64,000 nucleotides of DNA from Acidovorax defluvii (GCA_003268905.1 QLTU01000007.1:114553-178552), one strand, 5' to 3'. Numbered from the stretch's first letter, positions 1 through 9,391 are shown. The notes: generated by a model not told the origin, from the letters alone. A program made the numbers and translations.

Positions 1-1
1 C

Positions 2-1708
2 GCCATCGTGCGCCAGCAGCAGGGGCGTGGGGTGACGATTGTGGTGTCACCCTTGATCGCACTGATGCACGACCAGGTGGGCGCGCTGCACGAGGCGGGG
101 GTGGACGCGGCGTTTTTGAACTCCACCCTGAGTTTTGACGAGGCGCAGGACGTGGAGCTGCGCCTGCAGACGGGCGACATCACGCTGCTGTATGCCGCGC
201 CCGAGCGGCTGAACACGCCGCGTTTCCTGGGCCTGCTCGACAGTCTGTACCAGGGCGGGCACCTCTCGCTTTTTGCCATTGACGAGGCGCATTGCGTGAG
301 CCAGTGGGGCCACGACTTTCGCCCCGAGTACCGCGCGCTCACGGTGCTGCACGAGCGCTATGCGGGCGTGCCGCGCATCGCGCTCACCGCCACGGCCGAC
401 GACCTCACGCGCGCCGACATCATCGAGCGGCTGCAGCTTGAAGACGCGCGGCTGTTCATCAGCAGCTTTGACCGGCCCAACATCCGCTACCGCATTGAGG
501 AGAAAAAGGACGTCACCACGCAGTTGCTGCGCTTCATCGAACGCGAGCACGCGGGCGAGGCGGGCGTGGTGTATTGCCAGTCCAGGAAACGCGTGGAAGA
601 ACTGGCCGCCACGCTGTGCGACGCGGGCATCACGGCCCTGCCCTACCACGCGGGCCTGGACACCAAGGTGCGCCAGAAGAACCAGGACCGCTTCCTGCGC
701 GAAGAAGGCATCGTGATGGTGGCCACCATTGCGTTTGGCATGGGCATCGACAAGCCCGACGTGCGCTTTGTGGCCCATGTGGACATGCCCAAGAACATCG
801 AGGGCTACTACCAGGAAACCGGCCGTGCGGGCCGCGACGGACTGAACGCCGATGCCTGGATGGCCTATGGCCTGAACGACGTGGTGAACCAGCGCCGCAT
901 GATCGACGAGAGCCCCGCGGGTGAAGAGTTCAAGCAGGCGCTGCGCGGCAAGCTCGATGCACTGCTGGCGCTGGCCGAAGCCACCGACTGCCGCCGCGTG
1001 CGGCTGCTGGCCTACTTTGGCGAAAAATCCACGCCCTGCGGCAACTGCGACAACTGCCTGAATCCACCGGCGGTGTGGGACGCCACGGATGCGGCGCGCA
1101 AGCTGCTGTCCACCATCTACCGCGTGAACCAGGCCAGCGGCATCAGCTTTGGCACCGGGCACATCATGGACATCCTGCGTGGCAAAAAGACCGAGAAGGT
1201 GGCGCAGTTCGGGCACGAAAAAATCTCCACCTTCGGCATTGGCGCCGACCTGACCGAGCCCCAACTGCGCGGCGTGCTGCGCCAGCTGATCGCCACGGGT
1301 GCCCTGGGCCTGCAGAAGGTGATGCTGGACAGCGGCCACAGCTTTGACACCCTGTGCCTCACCGAAGGCTCGCGCGCCGTGCTCAAGGGCGAGGTGCCGG
1401 TGCAGCTGCGCGAATCGGTGTCATCCGCCCCTGCCAAACGCACCCGCAAAAGCAGCGCACCACCGGCCGCTGCCGCCAACCTGGGGCCGGACGCACAGGT
1501 GCGCTTCATCAACCTCAAGGCCTGGCGCGCCGAGGTGGCGCGCGAGCACAACCTGCCCGCGTATGTGATCTTTCACGACGCAACGCTTGCTGCCATTGCC
1601 GAGCGCAACCCAGGCACGCTGGAAGACCTGCAGGGCATCAGCGGCATGGGGGCGAAGAAGCTGGAGGCGTATGGTGCCGAGGTGCTGCGGGTGTGCCAGC
1701 AAAGCTGA
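2..1708 (+). CDS. recQ: ATP-dependent DNA helicase RecQ, 5' end outside window
   Basis: This is the main body of RecQ, a 3'-5' superfamily 2 helicase of recombination and replication-fork repair in the cytoplasm. The DEAH box ([14 protein letters not shown]) and the later helicase motifs are present, including the GRAGRDG motif VI near residue 275. They are followed by the RecQ C-terminal zinc site (Cys in CRRVR, then CGNCDNC) and a C-terminal HRDC domain ending in [14 protein letters not shown]. The frame is open to the left edge, and the Walker A segment (GKSLCYQ in relatives) is missing, so roughly 45-60 N-terminal residues lie upstream. No frameshift is seen. The family call is very secure; only the start is unknown. 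Confidence 0.97.
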   Translation, partial: AIVRQQQGRGVTIVVSPLIALMHDQVGALHEAGVDAAFLNSTLSFDEAQDVELRLQTGDITLLYAAPERLNTPRFLGLLDSLYQGGHLSLFAIDEAHCVSQWGHDFRPEYRALTVLHERYAGVPRIALTATADDLTRADIIERLQLEDARLFISSFDRPNIRYRIEEKKDVTTQLLRFIEREHAGEAGVVYCQSRKRVEELAATLCDAGITALPYHAGLDTKVRQKNQDRFLREEGIVMVATIAFGMGIDKPDVRFVAHVDMPKNIEGYYQETGRAGRDGLNADAWMAYGLNDVVNQRRMIDESPAGEEFKQALRGKLDALLALAEATDCRRVRLLAYFGEKSTPCGNCDNCLNPPAVWDATDAARKLLSTIYRVNQASGISFGTGHIMDILRGKKTEKVAQFGHEKISTFGIGADLTEPQLRGVLRQLIATGALGLQKVMLDSGHSFDTLCLTEGSRAVLKGEVPVQLRESVSSAPAKRTRKSSAPPAAAANLGPDAQVRFINLKAWRAEVAREHNLPAYVIFHDATLAAIAERNPGTLEDLQGISGMGAKKLEAYGAEVLRVCQQS

Positions 1709-1837
1709 GCCCGCGACACTCAGAAAATCCGGTTATAGCTGGTAGTGCTGGTAACGCTGAAAACACCGGCAGTGGCGGCAGGGCAGAACAGGGTAGCCCC
1801 ATCGCGCCCTGAATTAGGGACACCAAGGCCGTCGCCT

Positions 1838-2584
1838 TCACCCCCGTCGGACACTGAACGACGCAAACCGCTCGCCAAGGGTCTCCACCACAGGCGGTAG
1901 CCCTTCGGACGCGGCGAGGCCCGGGGCACGGCATTGCTGCAGCGCCCAATGCGTGACCCCGCTATCGACCAGCGTTTCGCCCAAATCCTGGAGTGCATCC
2001 AGATCAAACAGCGCAGGGTTCCAGGTAGTCCGGCATTCGTATGGCACACCGCTTTGCACCACGAGTTGCAGCGACTCCCACGCACGCTTTCCGCTGCCGG
2101 GAACGCCGGTGATGCCGTCGTAGGCTTGCAGCGGGCCTTTGATGTCCAGCCCCACCCAGTCGAGCAGCGGCAGCACGTCCGCGAGGCGCTCGGGGTACAT
2201 GCCGCCCGTGTGCAGGCCGGTGGCAAAACCCATAGCACGGACCTCGGCCAGCGCGGCGGGCAATGCGGCCTGCAGCGTAGGCTCGCCGCCCGAGAACACC
2301 ACGCCATCGATCAGGCCCCGGCGGCTTTGCAAAAACGCCAGCACCTGCGACCACGGCACGGCGGCGGGCGCCGTGGCATCCAGCAGTTCGGGGTTGTGGC
2401 AATAGCTGCAGCGCCAGGGGCAGCCCTGGCAGTAGACGACGGCCGCAAGGCGGCCGGGGAAGTCGATGGTGGTGAGCGGCGTGAGGCCGCCCACGCGCAG
2501 GGGCGCCGCCGCCGTGGCGGCCACCCGCGAGAGCGGCCCGCCCCGGTGCGGGCCGGGGCTGGGGTTATCCAGGTCAGCGGCCAC
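1838..2584 (-). CDS. nrdG: Anaerobic ribonucleoside-triphosphate reductase activating protein (radical SAM)
   Basis: This is the radical-SAM activase that places the glycyl radical on class III ribonucleotide reductase. The protein has 248 residues. The CxxxCxxC iron-sulfur motif is C55-PWR-C59-SY-C62, followed by HNP, and the glycine-rich SAM-binding stretch FSGGEPTLQ comes later. It is the third gene of an operon on the minus strand after the large NrdD (2952-4970) and the separate glycyl-radical domain (2574-2762). Its start overlaps the end of the latter by 11 bp, which suggests translational coupling. The N-terminal extension of about 30 residues before VGGLTPLTTIDFPG is longer than in E. 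coli NrdG. A pyruvate formate-lyase activase is the alternative, but the neighbours argue for NrdG. Confidence 0.93.
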   Translation of the reverse strand: MAADLDNPSPGPHRGGPLSRVAATAAAPLRVGGLTPLTTIDFPGRLAAVVYCQGCPWRCSYCHNPELLDATAPAAVPWSQVLAFLQSRRGLIDGVVFSGGEPTLQAALPAALAEVRAMGFATGLHTGGMYPERLADVLPLLDWVGLDIKGPLQAYDGITGVPGSGKRAWESLQLVVQSGVPYECRTTWNPALFDLDALQDLGETLVDSGVTHWALQQCRAPGLAASEGLPPVVETLGERFASFSVRRG

Positions 2585-2762
2585 AGACCGATTCGGCGAA
2601 GAACTGGCGCTCGTGGTGCTCGCCCTGCTTGCCCACGTTGAAGCTGGAAACGGGGCGGTGGTAGCCCATCACGCGGGTCCAGACCTCGCAGGGCTGGCGC
2701 TCGGCGTCGGTGAGTTGAACGTTGTCAATGGCGGCTTGCTCGGTGATCGAAAGATGGCTCAT
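2574..2762 (-). CDS. Stand-alone glycyl-radical domain of anaerobic ribonucleotide reductase (NrdD C-terminus)
   Basis: A 62-residue protein that matches the C-terminal glycyl-radical loop of class III ribonucleotide reductases. RVMGYHRPVSSFNVGKQ parallels the RVxGYYRPVxxWNxGKQ ending of single-chain NrdD, which makes Gly33 the candidate radical residue. The start ATG at 2762 is chosen because AGGAGAT lies just upstream. It is encoded 189 bp after the stop of the large NrdD, which lacks this loop, and overlaps nrdG by 11 bp. It probably docks on the large subunit and is the substrate of NrdG. From memory, split nrdD genes occur in other Burkholderiales, so this may be ancestral rather than a new break. 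Confidence 0.85.
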   Translation of the reverse strand: MSHLSITEQAAIDNVQLTDAERQPCEVWTRVMGYHRPVSSFNVGKQGEHHERQFFAESVCGR

Positions 2763-2853
2763 GGTGGTATCTCCTGGGGTCGAAAAATGGACACGCTGCA
2801 AAATTACGGCGCTGTCCGGCGGGAACGCATACAACGGGTTGGGAGCCTTGAAT

Positions 2854-2917
2854 GCTCCTACTTCAATAGCTGTTAGCGCTTATTACATAAGGGCTACAGG
2901 CCTTTTTCTTCTAAAAT
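2854..2917. repeat. Copy of the dispersed TAGCGCTT hairpin repeat
   Basis: Core AATAGCTGTTAGCGCTTAT, then a short loop and GGGCTACAGGCC. It lies in the 189-bp gap between the two halves of NrdD. The same arrangement recurs about twelve times in the window. Confidence 0.75.
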
Positions 2918-2951
2918 CGAGCCTGCACTGGCCGCGCCAGAGCCTGCGCCC

Positions 2952-4970
2952 TCACGCAGCCAGTGCAGCCCGCTTGGCGGCCAGCCGCTCTTCGTCGCAG
3001 CGCGGGCAGAAGGGGTGTTCGCCCGCCAGGTAGCCGTGCGTGGGGCAGATCGAGAACGTGGGCGTGACGGTGATGTACGGCAGGCGAAAGCGCGTGAGTG
3101 CGCGCCTGACCAGATCGCGGCAAGCCGCGCCGCTGGACAGGCGCTCGCCCATGTACAGGTGCAGCACGGTGCCGCCGGTGTATTTGGATTGCAGCGCCTC
3201 CTGGCGCAGCAGGGCCTCGAACGGGTCGTCGGTAAAACCCACGGGCAGTTGGGACGAGTTGGTGTAGTACGGCTGGCTTGCCGTGCCGGCCTGCAGGATG
3301 GCGGGCCAGCGCTTTTTGTCCTCTTTGGCGAAGCGGTAGGTGGTGCCTTCGGCGGGCGTGGCTTCGAGGTTGTAGAGGTGGCCGGTTTCTTCCTGAAAAG
3401 CCGTCATGCGTTCGCGCACATGGTCGAGCAAGCGCACGGCAAACGCATGACCCCAGTCGCTGGTGATGTCGTGCGCATCGTGGGTGAAGTTGCGCACCAT
3501 CTCGTTGATGCCGTTCACGCCCAGTGTGCTGAAGTGGTTGCGCAGGGTGCCCAGATACCTCTTGGTGTAGGGGAACAGGCCCTGGTCCATGAGGCGCTGG
3601 ATGAGCTTGCGCTTGGTCTCCAGGCTCTGCTTGCCCAGTTCCATCAAGCGGTCGAGCGCGGCAAACAGGCCGGCTTCATCGCCCGCATGCTGGTAGCCCA
3701 GGCGCGCGCAGTTGATGGTCACCACACCCAGGCTGCCGGTCTGCTCGGCGCTGCCAAAAAGGCCGTTGCCGCGCTTGAGCAACTCGCGCAAATCGAGCTG
3801 CAGGCGGCAGCACATGGAGCGCACCATGTTCGGCTCCAGCTCGGAGTTGATGAAGTTCTGGAAATAAGGCAGGCCGTACTTGGCCGTCATGTCAAACAGC
3901 AGCTGCGCGTTCTCGCTCTCCCACGGGAAATCCTTGGTGATGTTGTAGGTGGGGATGGGAAAGGTGAACACGCGGCCCTTGGCGTCGCCCGTGGTCATCA
4001 CGTCGATGTAGGCGCGGTTGATGAGGTCCATCTCGGTCTGCAGGTCGCCATAGGCAAACGGCATTTCGTGGCCTGCGATCACGGGCACCTGCTCGCGCAG
4101 GTCTTCGGGGCAGGTCCAGTCAAAGGTGAGGTTGGTGAACGGTGTTTGCGTGCCCCAGCGCGAGGGTACGTTGAGGTTGTAGACCAGCTCCTGGATGCAC
4201 TGGCGCACGGCGGCGTAGTCCATGCCGTCCTTGCGCACATAGGGCGCCATGTAGGTGTCGAACGACGAGAACGCCTGCGCGCCCGCCCACTCGTTTTGCA
4301 GCGTGCCCAGAAAGTTGACGATCTGCCCCACGGCCGAACTCATGTGCTTGGGCGGCCCCGCCTCCACCTTGCCCGGCACGCCGTTCAGGCCCTCGTGCAA
4401 CAGTGTGCGCAGCGACCAGCCCGCGCAGTAGCCGCTGAGCATGTCGAGGTCGTGGATATGGATGTCGCCGTTGCGGTGCGCCTCGCCAATCTCGGGTGTG
4501 TAGACATGCGAGAGCCAGTAGTTGGCAGTGACCTTGCCCGACACGTTGAGGATCAGCCCGCCGAGTGAATAGCCCTGGTTGGCGTTGGCGTTCACGCGCC
4601 AGTCGGCGCGCGTGAGGTATTCGTTGATGGAGCTTTCCACGTCTACCAGCGTCTGCTTGTCAGCGCGGAGCTGGGCGTGCTGCTCGCGGTAGACGATGTA
4701 GGCGCGCGCGGTGGCCAGGTGGTTGGCGGCGATCAGCGTCTGCTCGGCCACGTCCTGGATCTGCTCCACCGCGGGCGCCTCGCCATGAAAGCGGTGGATC
4801 AGCACCTTGGTCACCTGCGCGGTGAGCAGCGCCGCTTCTTCGGCGCCATATTCACCCGCCGCCTGCCCGGCACTGGCCAGCGCGGCGCGGATGCGCTCCG
4901 CATCAAAAGGAACGCGCTGACCGCTGCGCAAAACGACCTCGCGGGGCAAGGTGACAAGGGTGGACGCCAT
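2952..4970 (-). CDS. nrdD: Anaerobic ribonucleoside-triphosphate reductase, large (catalytic) part
   Basis: The 672-residue catalytic part of class III ribonucleotide reductase, which reduces ribonucleoside triphosphates without oxygen. Residues 1-95 form an ATP-cone regulatory domain (LPREVVLRSGQRVPFDAERI), followed by the ten-stranded barrel. The C-terminus ends with a zinc site, CPTHGYLAGEHPFCPRC. The protein stops about 15 residues after this site, before the glycyl-radical loop that normally follows; that loop is on the separate gene at 2574-2762. The ATG at 4970 begins the ATP cone directly. Two NrdR boxes lie 30-77 bp upstream, so NrdR repression is likely. The family call is secure; the split architecture is the notable point. 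Confidence 0.95.
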   Translation of the reverse strand: MASTLVTLPREVVLRSGQRVPFDAERIRAALASAGQAAGEYGAEEAALLTAQVTKVLIHRFHGEAPAVEQIQDVAEQTLIAANHLATARAYIVYREQHAQLRADKQTLVDVESSINEYLTRADWRVNANANQGYSLGGLILNVSGKVTANYWLSHVYTPEIGEAHRNGDIHIHDLDMLSGYCAGWSLRTLLHEGLNGVPGKVEAGPPKHMSSAVGQIVNFLGTLQNEWAGAQAFSSFDTYMAPYVRKDGMDYAAVRQCIQELVYNLNVPSRWGTQTPFTNLTFDWTCPEDLREQVPVIAGHEMPFAYGDLQTEMDLINRAYIDVMTTGDAKGRVFTFPIPTYNITKDFPWESENAQLLFDMTAKYGLPYFQNFINSELEPNMVRSMCCRLQLDLRELLKRGNGLFGSAEQTGSLGVVTINCARLGYQHAGDEAGLFAALDRLMELGKQSLETKRKLIQRLMDQGLFPYTKRYLGTLRNHFSTLGVNGINEMVRNFTHDAHDITSDWGHAFAVRLLDHVRERMTAFQEETGHLYNLEATPAEGTTYRFAKEDKKRWPAILQAGTASQPYYTNSSQLPVGFTDDPFEALLRQEALQSKYTGGTVLHLYMGERLSSGAACRDLVRRALTRFRLPYITVTPTFSICPTHGYLAGEHPFCPRCDEERLAAKRAALAA

Positions 4971-4999
4971 GGGTTCTCACAATCTGGCAAGGGGTTAAA

Positions 5000-5047
5000 A
5001 CACTACATATGGTGTCCACGATACCCATCAAACACTATAGGTAGTTT
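5000..5047. promoter_or_regulatory. Pair of NrdR boxes upstream of nrdD
   Basis: Box 1 ACACTACATATGGTGT (5000-5015) and box 2 ACACTATAGGTAGTTT (5032-5047) fit the known NrdR box ACACWATATATWGTGT. Their starts are 32 bp apart, about three helical turns, which is the usual spacing for NrdR pairs. Repression of the anaerobic reductase operon is inferred. Confidence 0.85.
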
Positions 5048-5378
5048 GATTCAGCACAAATGCGGCTGTTAGCAGAGGTAAAAAAAGAAGCCCCGACACC
5101 AGCACACGGTGATCAGGGCGTAAGCCATCTGCGCCCGATACGCGGCGAGCTTTTGGCTGCCTCTGCGTGCGTGCTGGCACCACCGCCAGAGCCGCTCTCC
5201 CAAGCCGGCCCGCTGCACCGCCATGCGCTGGCGGCAGTGGCAGATGGCTTTGTCGCGGCGCCGCTGGGCAACGCGTTCATGGGCCGGGTGGCGGGGGTTC
5301 ATCGGCACGCAGGCGATCGACGTGGCCGCCACGCAGGCGCACGCACTCACCGGGGGCGAGGGGACCTGTGGGTGCGGA
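5048..5378. other. Intergenic stretch without a convincing gene
   Basis: This 331-bp gap separates the NrdR boxes from the cyclase stop. Open frames exist on both strands but have no recognisable domain, ribosome-binding site or family pattern. Apart from the possible terminator I see no feature. Confidence 0.5.
5079..5119 (-). terminator. Possible intrinsic terminator of the diguanylate cyclase gene
   Basis: On the minus strand an imperfect stem (CCCTGATCACC / GGTGTCGGGG) is followed by CTTCTTTTTTT. The stem has bulges and lies about 260 bp after the cyclase stop, so support is moderate. Confidence 0.4.
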
Positions 5379-6821
5379 TCAGCCCGCCTCGACGGGACAT
5401 GGGGCCAACCGGATCCGGTTGCGCCCGTCCTTTTTGGCCTGGTACATCGCCGCATCGGCCCTGTCGATCACACTGCTTTGGCTCTCGTCGCGCCCCCGGA
5501 AAATCGCCACGCCGATGCTGGCGGTGCATTGGTGCTCGATGGTCCCGGTCGCGGGGCCGGATGGCGCGGCTTGCAGCACATAAAGATCGGACAGGCGGAT
5601 GCGGATTTTTTCGGCGACAGCGATGGCTTGTTCGCTGGCTTCGGCCGGTTGCGTGTCCAGTTCGCACAGCAGCACCACGAATTCGTCACCGCCAAAGCGC
5701 GCCACGGTGTCGGCTTCACGCACGCAGGCCTTCAGACGCTCGGCCACTTCGATCAGCAGCAGGTCGCCCACGCTGTGGCCGTGGGTGTCGTTGAGGGACT
5801 TGAAGTTGTCGAGGTCGAGAAACAGCAGCGCCCCATGGTGGTGGCTGCGCTTGCTGGCCGACATGGCCTGGTCCAGGTGCTCCAGCATCAGGCGGCGGTT
5901 GGCCAGGCGGGTGAGGGTGTCGTGAAAGGCGAGCTGGCGCACCTGCTCTTCCAGGCGCTTGCGCTCGGTGATCTCGCGCGTGATGCCGTGGTAGCCGATG
6001 ATTTCGCCCTGAGCATTGCGATCGGTCTTGGACATGGCCTCGCCCCAGATCAGGCGGCCATCCTTGCAGCGGTGCTGCACCTGAAAGTTCAGAAACCCGA
6101 CAGGCGTGCCGGATGCCTCTTCCTGTGCCCGGCGCTGGATCATGGCTTTCACCACGGCGACGCCTTCTTCGGTGAACATCTCAAACACATGGCGCCCCAC
6201 CACCTCGTCGGCCCGAAAGCCGCGCAGGCGTTCGTCCGCCGGGCTGATGTAGGTGACGATGAGCCGGGCGTCGGTGCGCCACAGCACATCCTGCGCATCT
6301 TCGGTGAGCAGGCGGTACAGGGCCTGGCTGTCGTGCAGCGCCTGGGTGCGTTCGACCACCAGGGCCTGCAGGGCGCTGTTTTGCTCCTGCAGGCTGTGGA
6401 GCGGGAAGACCTCGCCGTCCTGCGTGCTGTGGTAGGGAACGGAATAGCTGCAGTGCACGATCATCCAGTCGTCGCCCTCGCGGCGAAAGACCAGCGTGAG
6501 CCGCACCACCTTGGTCGAAAAATAATCGCCGCCGCTGGGCAGGTGGATATGAAAGAAGGCGGTGGCGACCACCACGTCTTCGCTGAGGTCCTGCAGCGCG
6601 ATGTCGAGCATCTCGATGCGGATGCGGCCGGGCACCTGGGCAAAGTCTTGCCGGGTGATGCGGATCCATTCCTCGCGGTCGTGGATCAGCTGGCTCCCGC
6701 TGCCAGGGTAGCCGGTGAAGTTCTGGCTGAAACGCTCGGTCAGGCGCTCATCCCGAGCGGCGTACATCTCGATGTATTCGTTGAACAGCTCACGAATTTT
6801 GCGCTGTCGATCTGGGTGCAT
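5379..6821 (-). CDS. Diguanylate cyclase with NTF2/SnoaL-like and PAS sensor domains
   Basis: Predicted to make cyclic di-GMP from two GTP. In 480 residues it shows an N-terminal SnoaL/NTF2-like fold (about 1-130), a PAS domain with PAC segment (about 160-290) and a GGDEF domain. The signature GGDEF is intact at about 377-381. An RxxD inhibitory site (READ) lies five residues before it, so product feedback inhibition is expected. No transmembrane segment is visible, so the protein is probably cytosolic. I chose the ATG at 6821; a TTG 39 bp upstream is the alternative start. The NTF2-like front end is an uncommon sensor and its ligand is unknown. No EAL domain or partner response regulator is adjacent. 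Confidence 0.9.
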   Translation of the reverse strand: MHPDRQRKIRELFNEYIEMYAARDERLTERFSQNFTGYPGSGSQLIHDREEWIRITRQDFAQVPGRIRIEMLDIALQDLSEDVVVATAFFHIHLPSGGDYFSTKVVRLTLVFRREGDDWMIVHCSYSVPYHSTQDGEVFPLHSLQEQNSALQALVVERTQALHDSQALYRLLTEDAQDVLWRTDARLIVTYISPADERLRGFRADEVVGRHVFEMFTEEGVAVVKAMIQRRAQEEASGTPVGFLNFQVQHRCKDGRLIWGEAMSKTDRNAQGEIIGYHGITREITERKRLEEQVRQLAFHDTLTRLANRRLMLEHLDQAMSASKRSHHHGALLFLDLDNFKSLNDTHGHSVGDLLLIEVAERLKACVREADTVARFGGDEFVVLLCELDTQPAEASEQAIAVAEKIRIRLSDLYVLQAAPSGPATGTIEHQCTASIGVAIFRGRDESQSSVIDRADAAMYQAKKDGRNRIRLAPCPVEAG

Positions 6822-7002
6822 GGCGTGGAAGATCCTGGTGTGCGAAATATCCTGGCCCAACCCATTGCCGCTGCAACGCTCGCGTCAAGATACGTGTTGT
6901 TACTTTACACCGCCCTCAATTCCAGTCGGTCAATGAATCCAGCTGGGCCGGCCAGGACAAGGGGTGTCTCACCGCGCGTGCTTTGTTGCCACAATGCCGG
7001 GC

Positions 7003-8202
7003 ATGATCACCCTTCAAGACATTCAGGCTGCCGCATCCCGCCTGCAAGGCCAGGTGCTGGACACTCCTTGCGTGGAATCCAAAACGCTCTCGCAAATCGT
7101 GGGCGCGCAGGTGTTCCTCAAGTTCGAAAACCTGCAGTTCACCGCTTCTTTCAAGGAGCGCGGGGCCTGCAACAAGCTCACGCTGCTGACTCCAGCCGAA
7201 TGCGCCCGGGGCGTGGTGGCCATGAGCGCCGGCAACCATGCGCAGGGCGTGGCCTACCACGCACAGCGGCTGGGGCTGCGGGCGGTGATCGTGATGCCGC
7301 GCTTTACGCCGGGCGTGAAGGTGGAGCGCACGCGCGGCTTTGGCGCCGAGGTGGTGTTGCATGGCGACACGCTGGAGGAGGCGCGCGCACACGCCTACCG
7401 TCTTGCCGATTCCGAAGGGCTGGTGTTCGTCCATCCCTACGATGATGAAGCGGTGGCCGCCGGCCAGGGCACGCTGGGGCTGGAGATGCTGCGCGCCGTG
7501 CCCGACCTGGACACGCTGGTGATTGCGGTGGGCGGCGGTGGGCTGATTGCGGGCGTGGCCACTGCGGCCAAGGCGCTGCGGCCCGACATCGAGGTCATTG
7601 GCGTGCAGACTTCACGCTTCCCGGCCATGGTGAATGCCGTACAGGGCACGCACCACCCGCAGGGCACGTCGACCATTGCCGAGGGCATTGCCGTGGGTTC
7701 GCCGGGCAAGATCACACAAGAGGTGGTGAAGCGGCTGGTGGACGATCTGGTGCTGGTGGACGAGGGCGACATCGAGCAGGCGGTGCTGATGCTGCTGGAG
7801 ATTGAGAAAACGCTGGTGGAGGGCGCGGGCGCTGCGGGGCTTGCGGCGCTTTTGCGCTACCCCGGGCGCTTTCAGGGCAAGCGGGTGGGGCTGGTGCTGT
7901 GCGGCGGCAACATCGACCCGTTGCTGCTGGCGGCCATCATCGAGCGCGGCATGGTGCGCTCGGGGCGGCTGGCGCGCATCCGCGTGAGTGCGCGCGACGT
8001 TCCGGGCGTGCTGGCGCGCATCACGGCCACCGTGGCAGACGCAGGCGCCAACATCGAAGAGGTGCACCACCAGCGCGCCTTCACCCTGCTGGCTGCGCAA
8101 AATGTAGAAATTGCGCTGGTGCTGCAGACCCGCGGGCAGCCCCATGTGGCCCAGGTGCTGGAGGCCTTGCGCTGCGCAGGGATGCAAGCAGCGCTGATGT
8201 GA
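7003..8202 (+). CDS. ilvA: Threonine ammonia-lyase (threonine dehydratase) with ACT domain
   Basis: A PLP enzyme that converts threonine to 2-oxobutanoate and ammonia. The PLP lysine is K51 in ASFKERGA. SAGNHAQGVA and the phosphate-binding loop GGGGLIAG are also present. A single C-terminal ACT domain (about 325-399, RIRVSARDVPGVLARITATVADAGANIEEV) points to the shorter catabolic-like or single-ACT form rather than E. coli IlvA with its double regulatory domain. The ATG at 7003 is preferred over an ATG at 6994 and a GTG at 6964 because the family begins with MITLQDIQ-like residues. The gene stands alone, so the biosynthetic or catabolic role cannot be decided; the symbol is tentative. Confidence 0.9.
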   Translation: MITLQDIQAAASRLQGQVLDTPCVESKTLSQIVGAQVFLKFENLQFTASFKERGACNKLTLLTPAECARGVVAMSAGNHAQGVAYHAQRLGLRAVIVMPRFTPGVKVERTRGFGAEVVLHGDTLEEARAHAYRLADSEGLVFVHPYDDEAVAAGQGTLGLEMLRAVPDLDTLVIAVGGGGLIAGVATAAKALRPDIEVIGVQTSRFPAMVNAVQGTHHPQGTSTIAEGIAVGSPGKITQEVVKRLVDDLVLVDEGDIEQAVLMLLEIEKTLVEGAGAAGLAALLRYPGRFQGKRVGLVLCGGNIDPLLLAAIIERGMVRSGRLARIRVSARDVPGVLARITATVADAGANIEEVHHQRAFTLLAAQNVEIALVLQTRGQPHVAQVLEALRCAGMQAALM

Positions 8203-8274
8203 TGGCCCTGGTGGCACGCATCTGTGCCGCTACAGCTAGAATTGCGCCAATTCTTCGCCATTGGAGTCATTGCC

Positions 8275-8421
8275 ATGTCTGACCACAACACCTCGCACAC
8301 GCCTGCAGCGCACACCGCCGACGCCGTGGAAAACGTTGTCCCGCTGATTCCCGTGGTGCTGCCTGTCGTGGGTGCCATCATGATTTTCCTGCTGGCCTTC
8401 ATTGCCGTGAACATGGCCTGA
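8275..8421 (+). CDS. Small single-span membrane protein, unknown function
   Basis: A 48-residue protein with a hydrophilic His/Thr-rich N-terminus ([13 protein letters not shown]) and one strong hydrophobic segment ([20 protein letters not shown], about 23-42). The start at 8275 has TTGGAG nine bases upstream. A clear terminator 25 bp after the stop supports a real transcription unit. I do not recognise the family. It could be a small respiratory or transport accessory subunit, but nothing in the context proves that. Confidence 0.65.
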   Translation: MSDHNTSHTPAAHTADAVENVVPLIPVVLPVVGAIMIFLLAFIAVNMA

Positions 8422-8446
8422 GGCGCACGCCGCCCTCGCCCATCAA

Positions 8447-8468
8447 CCCCGCAGCGCGGGGTTTTTTT
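8447..8468 (+). terminator. Intrinsic terminator after the small membrane protein
   Basis: CCCCGCAGCGCGGGG stem followed by seven T. Confidence 0.85.
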
Positions 8469-8495
8469 ACGCCCCATTTTCGAAAGAAGCCGCCC

Positions 8496-9200
8496 ATGCG
8501 ATCCGGACACGCCCTCGTACTTTTCTCCGGTGGCCAAGACTCCACCACCTGTCTGGCTTGGGCTTTGCAGCATTTTGCCCACGTCGAAACCATCGGCTTC
8601 GACTATGGCCAGCGCCACATGGTGGAGCTGCAGGCGCGCCAGGAAGTGCTGGCCGCCCTGCGCGCAGGTTTTCCGCACTGGCAAGAGCGCCTGGGCGAGG
8701 ACCACATGATTGACCTGGCCGTGCTGGGGCAGATCAGTGACACGGCGCTCACGCGCGACACGCAAATCGTGATGGACGCTGCCGGCCTGCCCAACACCTT
8801 TGTGCCCGGACGCAACCTGCTGTTTTTTCAGCTGGCAGCGGCTGTGGGCTACCGGCGTGGATTGCACACGCTGGTGGGCGGCATGTGTGAAACCGATTTT
8901 TCGGGTTACCCCGATTGCCGCGACGACACCCTGAAGGCGCTGCAGGTGGCAGTGTCACTGGGCATGGGCCAGCGCTTCACCTTCGAGACGCCGCTGATGT
9001 GGCTGGACAAGGCCGACACCTGGCAATTGGCACACACCCTGGGCGGCCAGGCGCTGGTGGACATTGTTCTGGAGCATTCCCACACCTGTTACCACGGTGC
9101 GCGCGATACGCGCCACGCGTGGGGCTATGGCTGCGGGACCTGCCCGGCCTGCGCCCTGCGCAAGGCCGGGTATGGGCGCTGGCTCGCATCTCAGGCCTGA
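8496..9200 (+). CDS. queC: 7-cyano-7-deazaguanine synthase
   Basis: QueC converts 7-carboxy-7-deazaguanine to preQ0 with ATP and ammonia, in queuosine biosynthesis. The N-type ATP pyrophosphatase loop SGGQDST is at residues 11-17. The zinc-binding cysteines are C-terminal (TCYHG and GCGTCPAC). The length of 234 residues is normal. The start follows the previous terminator by 27 bp, with AAAGAAG upstream. The other queuosine genes (queD, queE, queF) are not in the window, so the pathway is dispersed in this genome. Confidence 0.95.
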   Translation: MRSGHALVLFSGGQDSTTCLAWALQHFAHVETIGFDYGQRHMVELQARQEVLAALRAGFPHWQERLGEDHMIDLAVLGQISDTALTRDTQIVMDAAGLPNTFVPGRNLLFFQLAAAVGYRRGLHTLVGGMCETDFSGYPDCRDDTLKALQVAVSLGMGQRFTFETPLMWLDKADTWQLAHTLGGQALVDIVLEHSHTCYHGARDTRHAWGYGCGTCPACALRKAGYGRWLASQA

Positions 9201-9391
9201 ACCGGCTGCCATCACGTAATATTTTGCACATAACCCCATGCTTTTTTTGCATGGTTTTGACCCGTGGCTGACAGACAAATCGGCGGCAGATTCATAAAAT
9301 TGACATCCCAGCCGACCCGCGGAATTCGTGGCATAGCCTCCACCGTGTGGGGCTGCACTGCGTGCCCGCCCGCCGACTGAGCACGAAAGCC

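Noticed and set aside
47..1339. 430-aa open frame opposite recQ
   Set aside because: It is the antisense shadow of the helicase: low-complexity His/Ala/Gly/Val composition, no domain, and full overlap with a certain gene.
3015..4568. 517-aa plus-strand frame opposite nrdD
   Set aside because: Antisense shadow of nrdD, with no recognisable family features.
5069..5455. Small minus-strand gene after the cyclase (YbdD-like was considered)
   Set aside because: The reading frame has no YbdD residues (such as the PDY and MT..EFF pattern) and runs into a probable terminator.
5223..7445. 740-aa frame across the cyclase and the dehydratase start
   Set aside because: It spans two real genes in different frames and its composition is that of a shadow.
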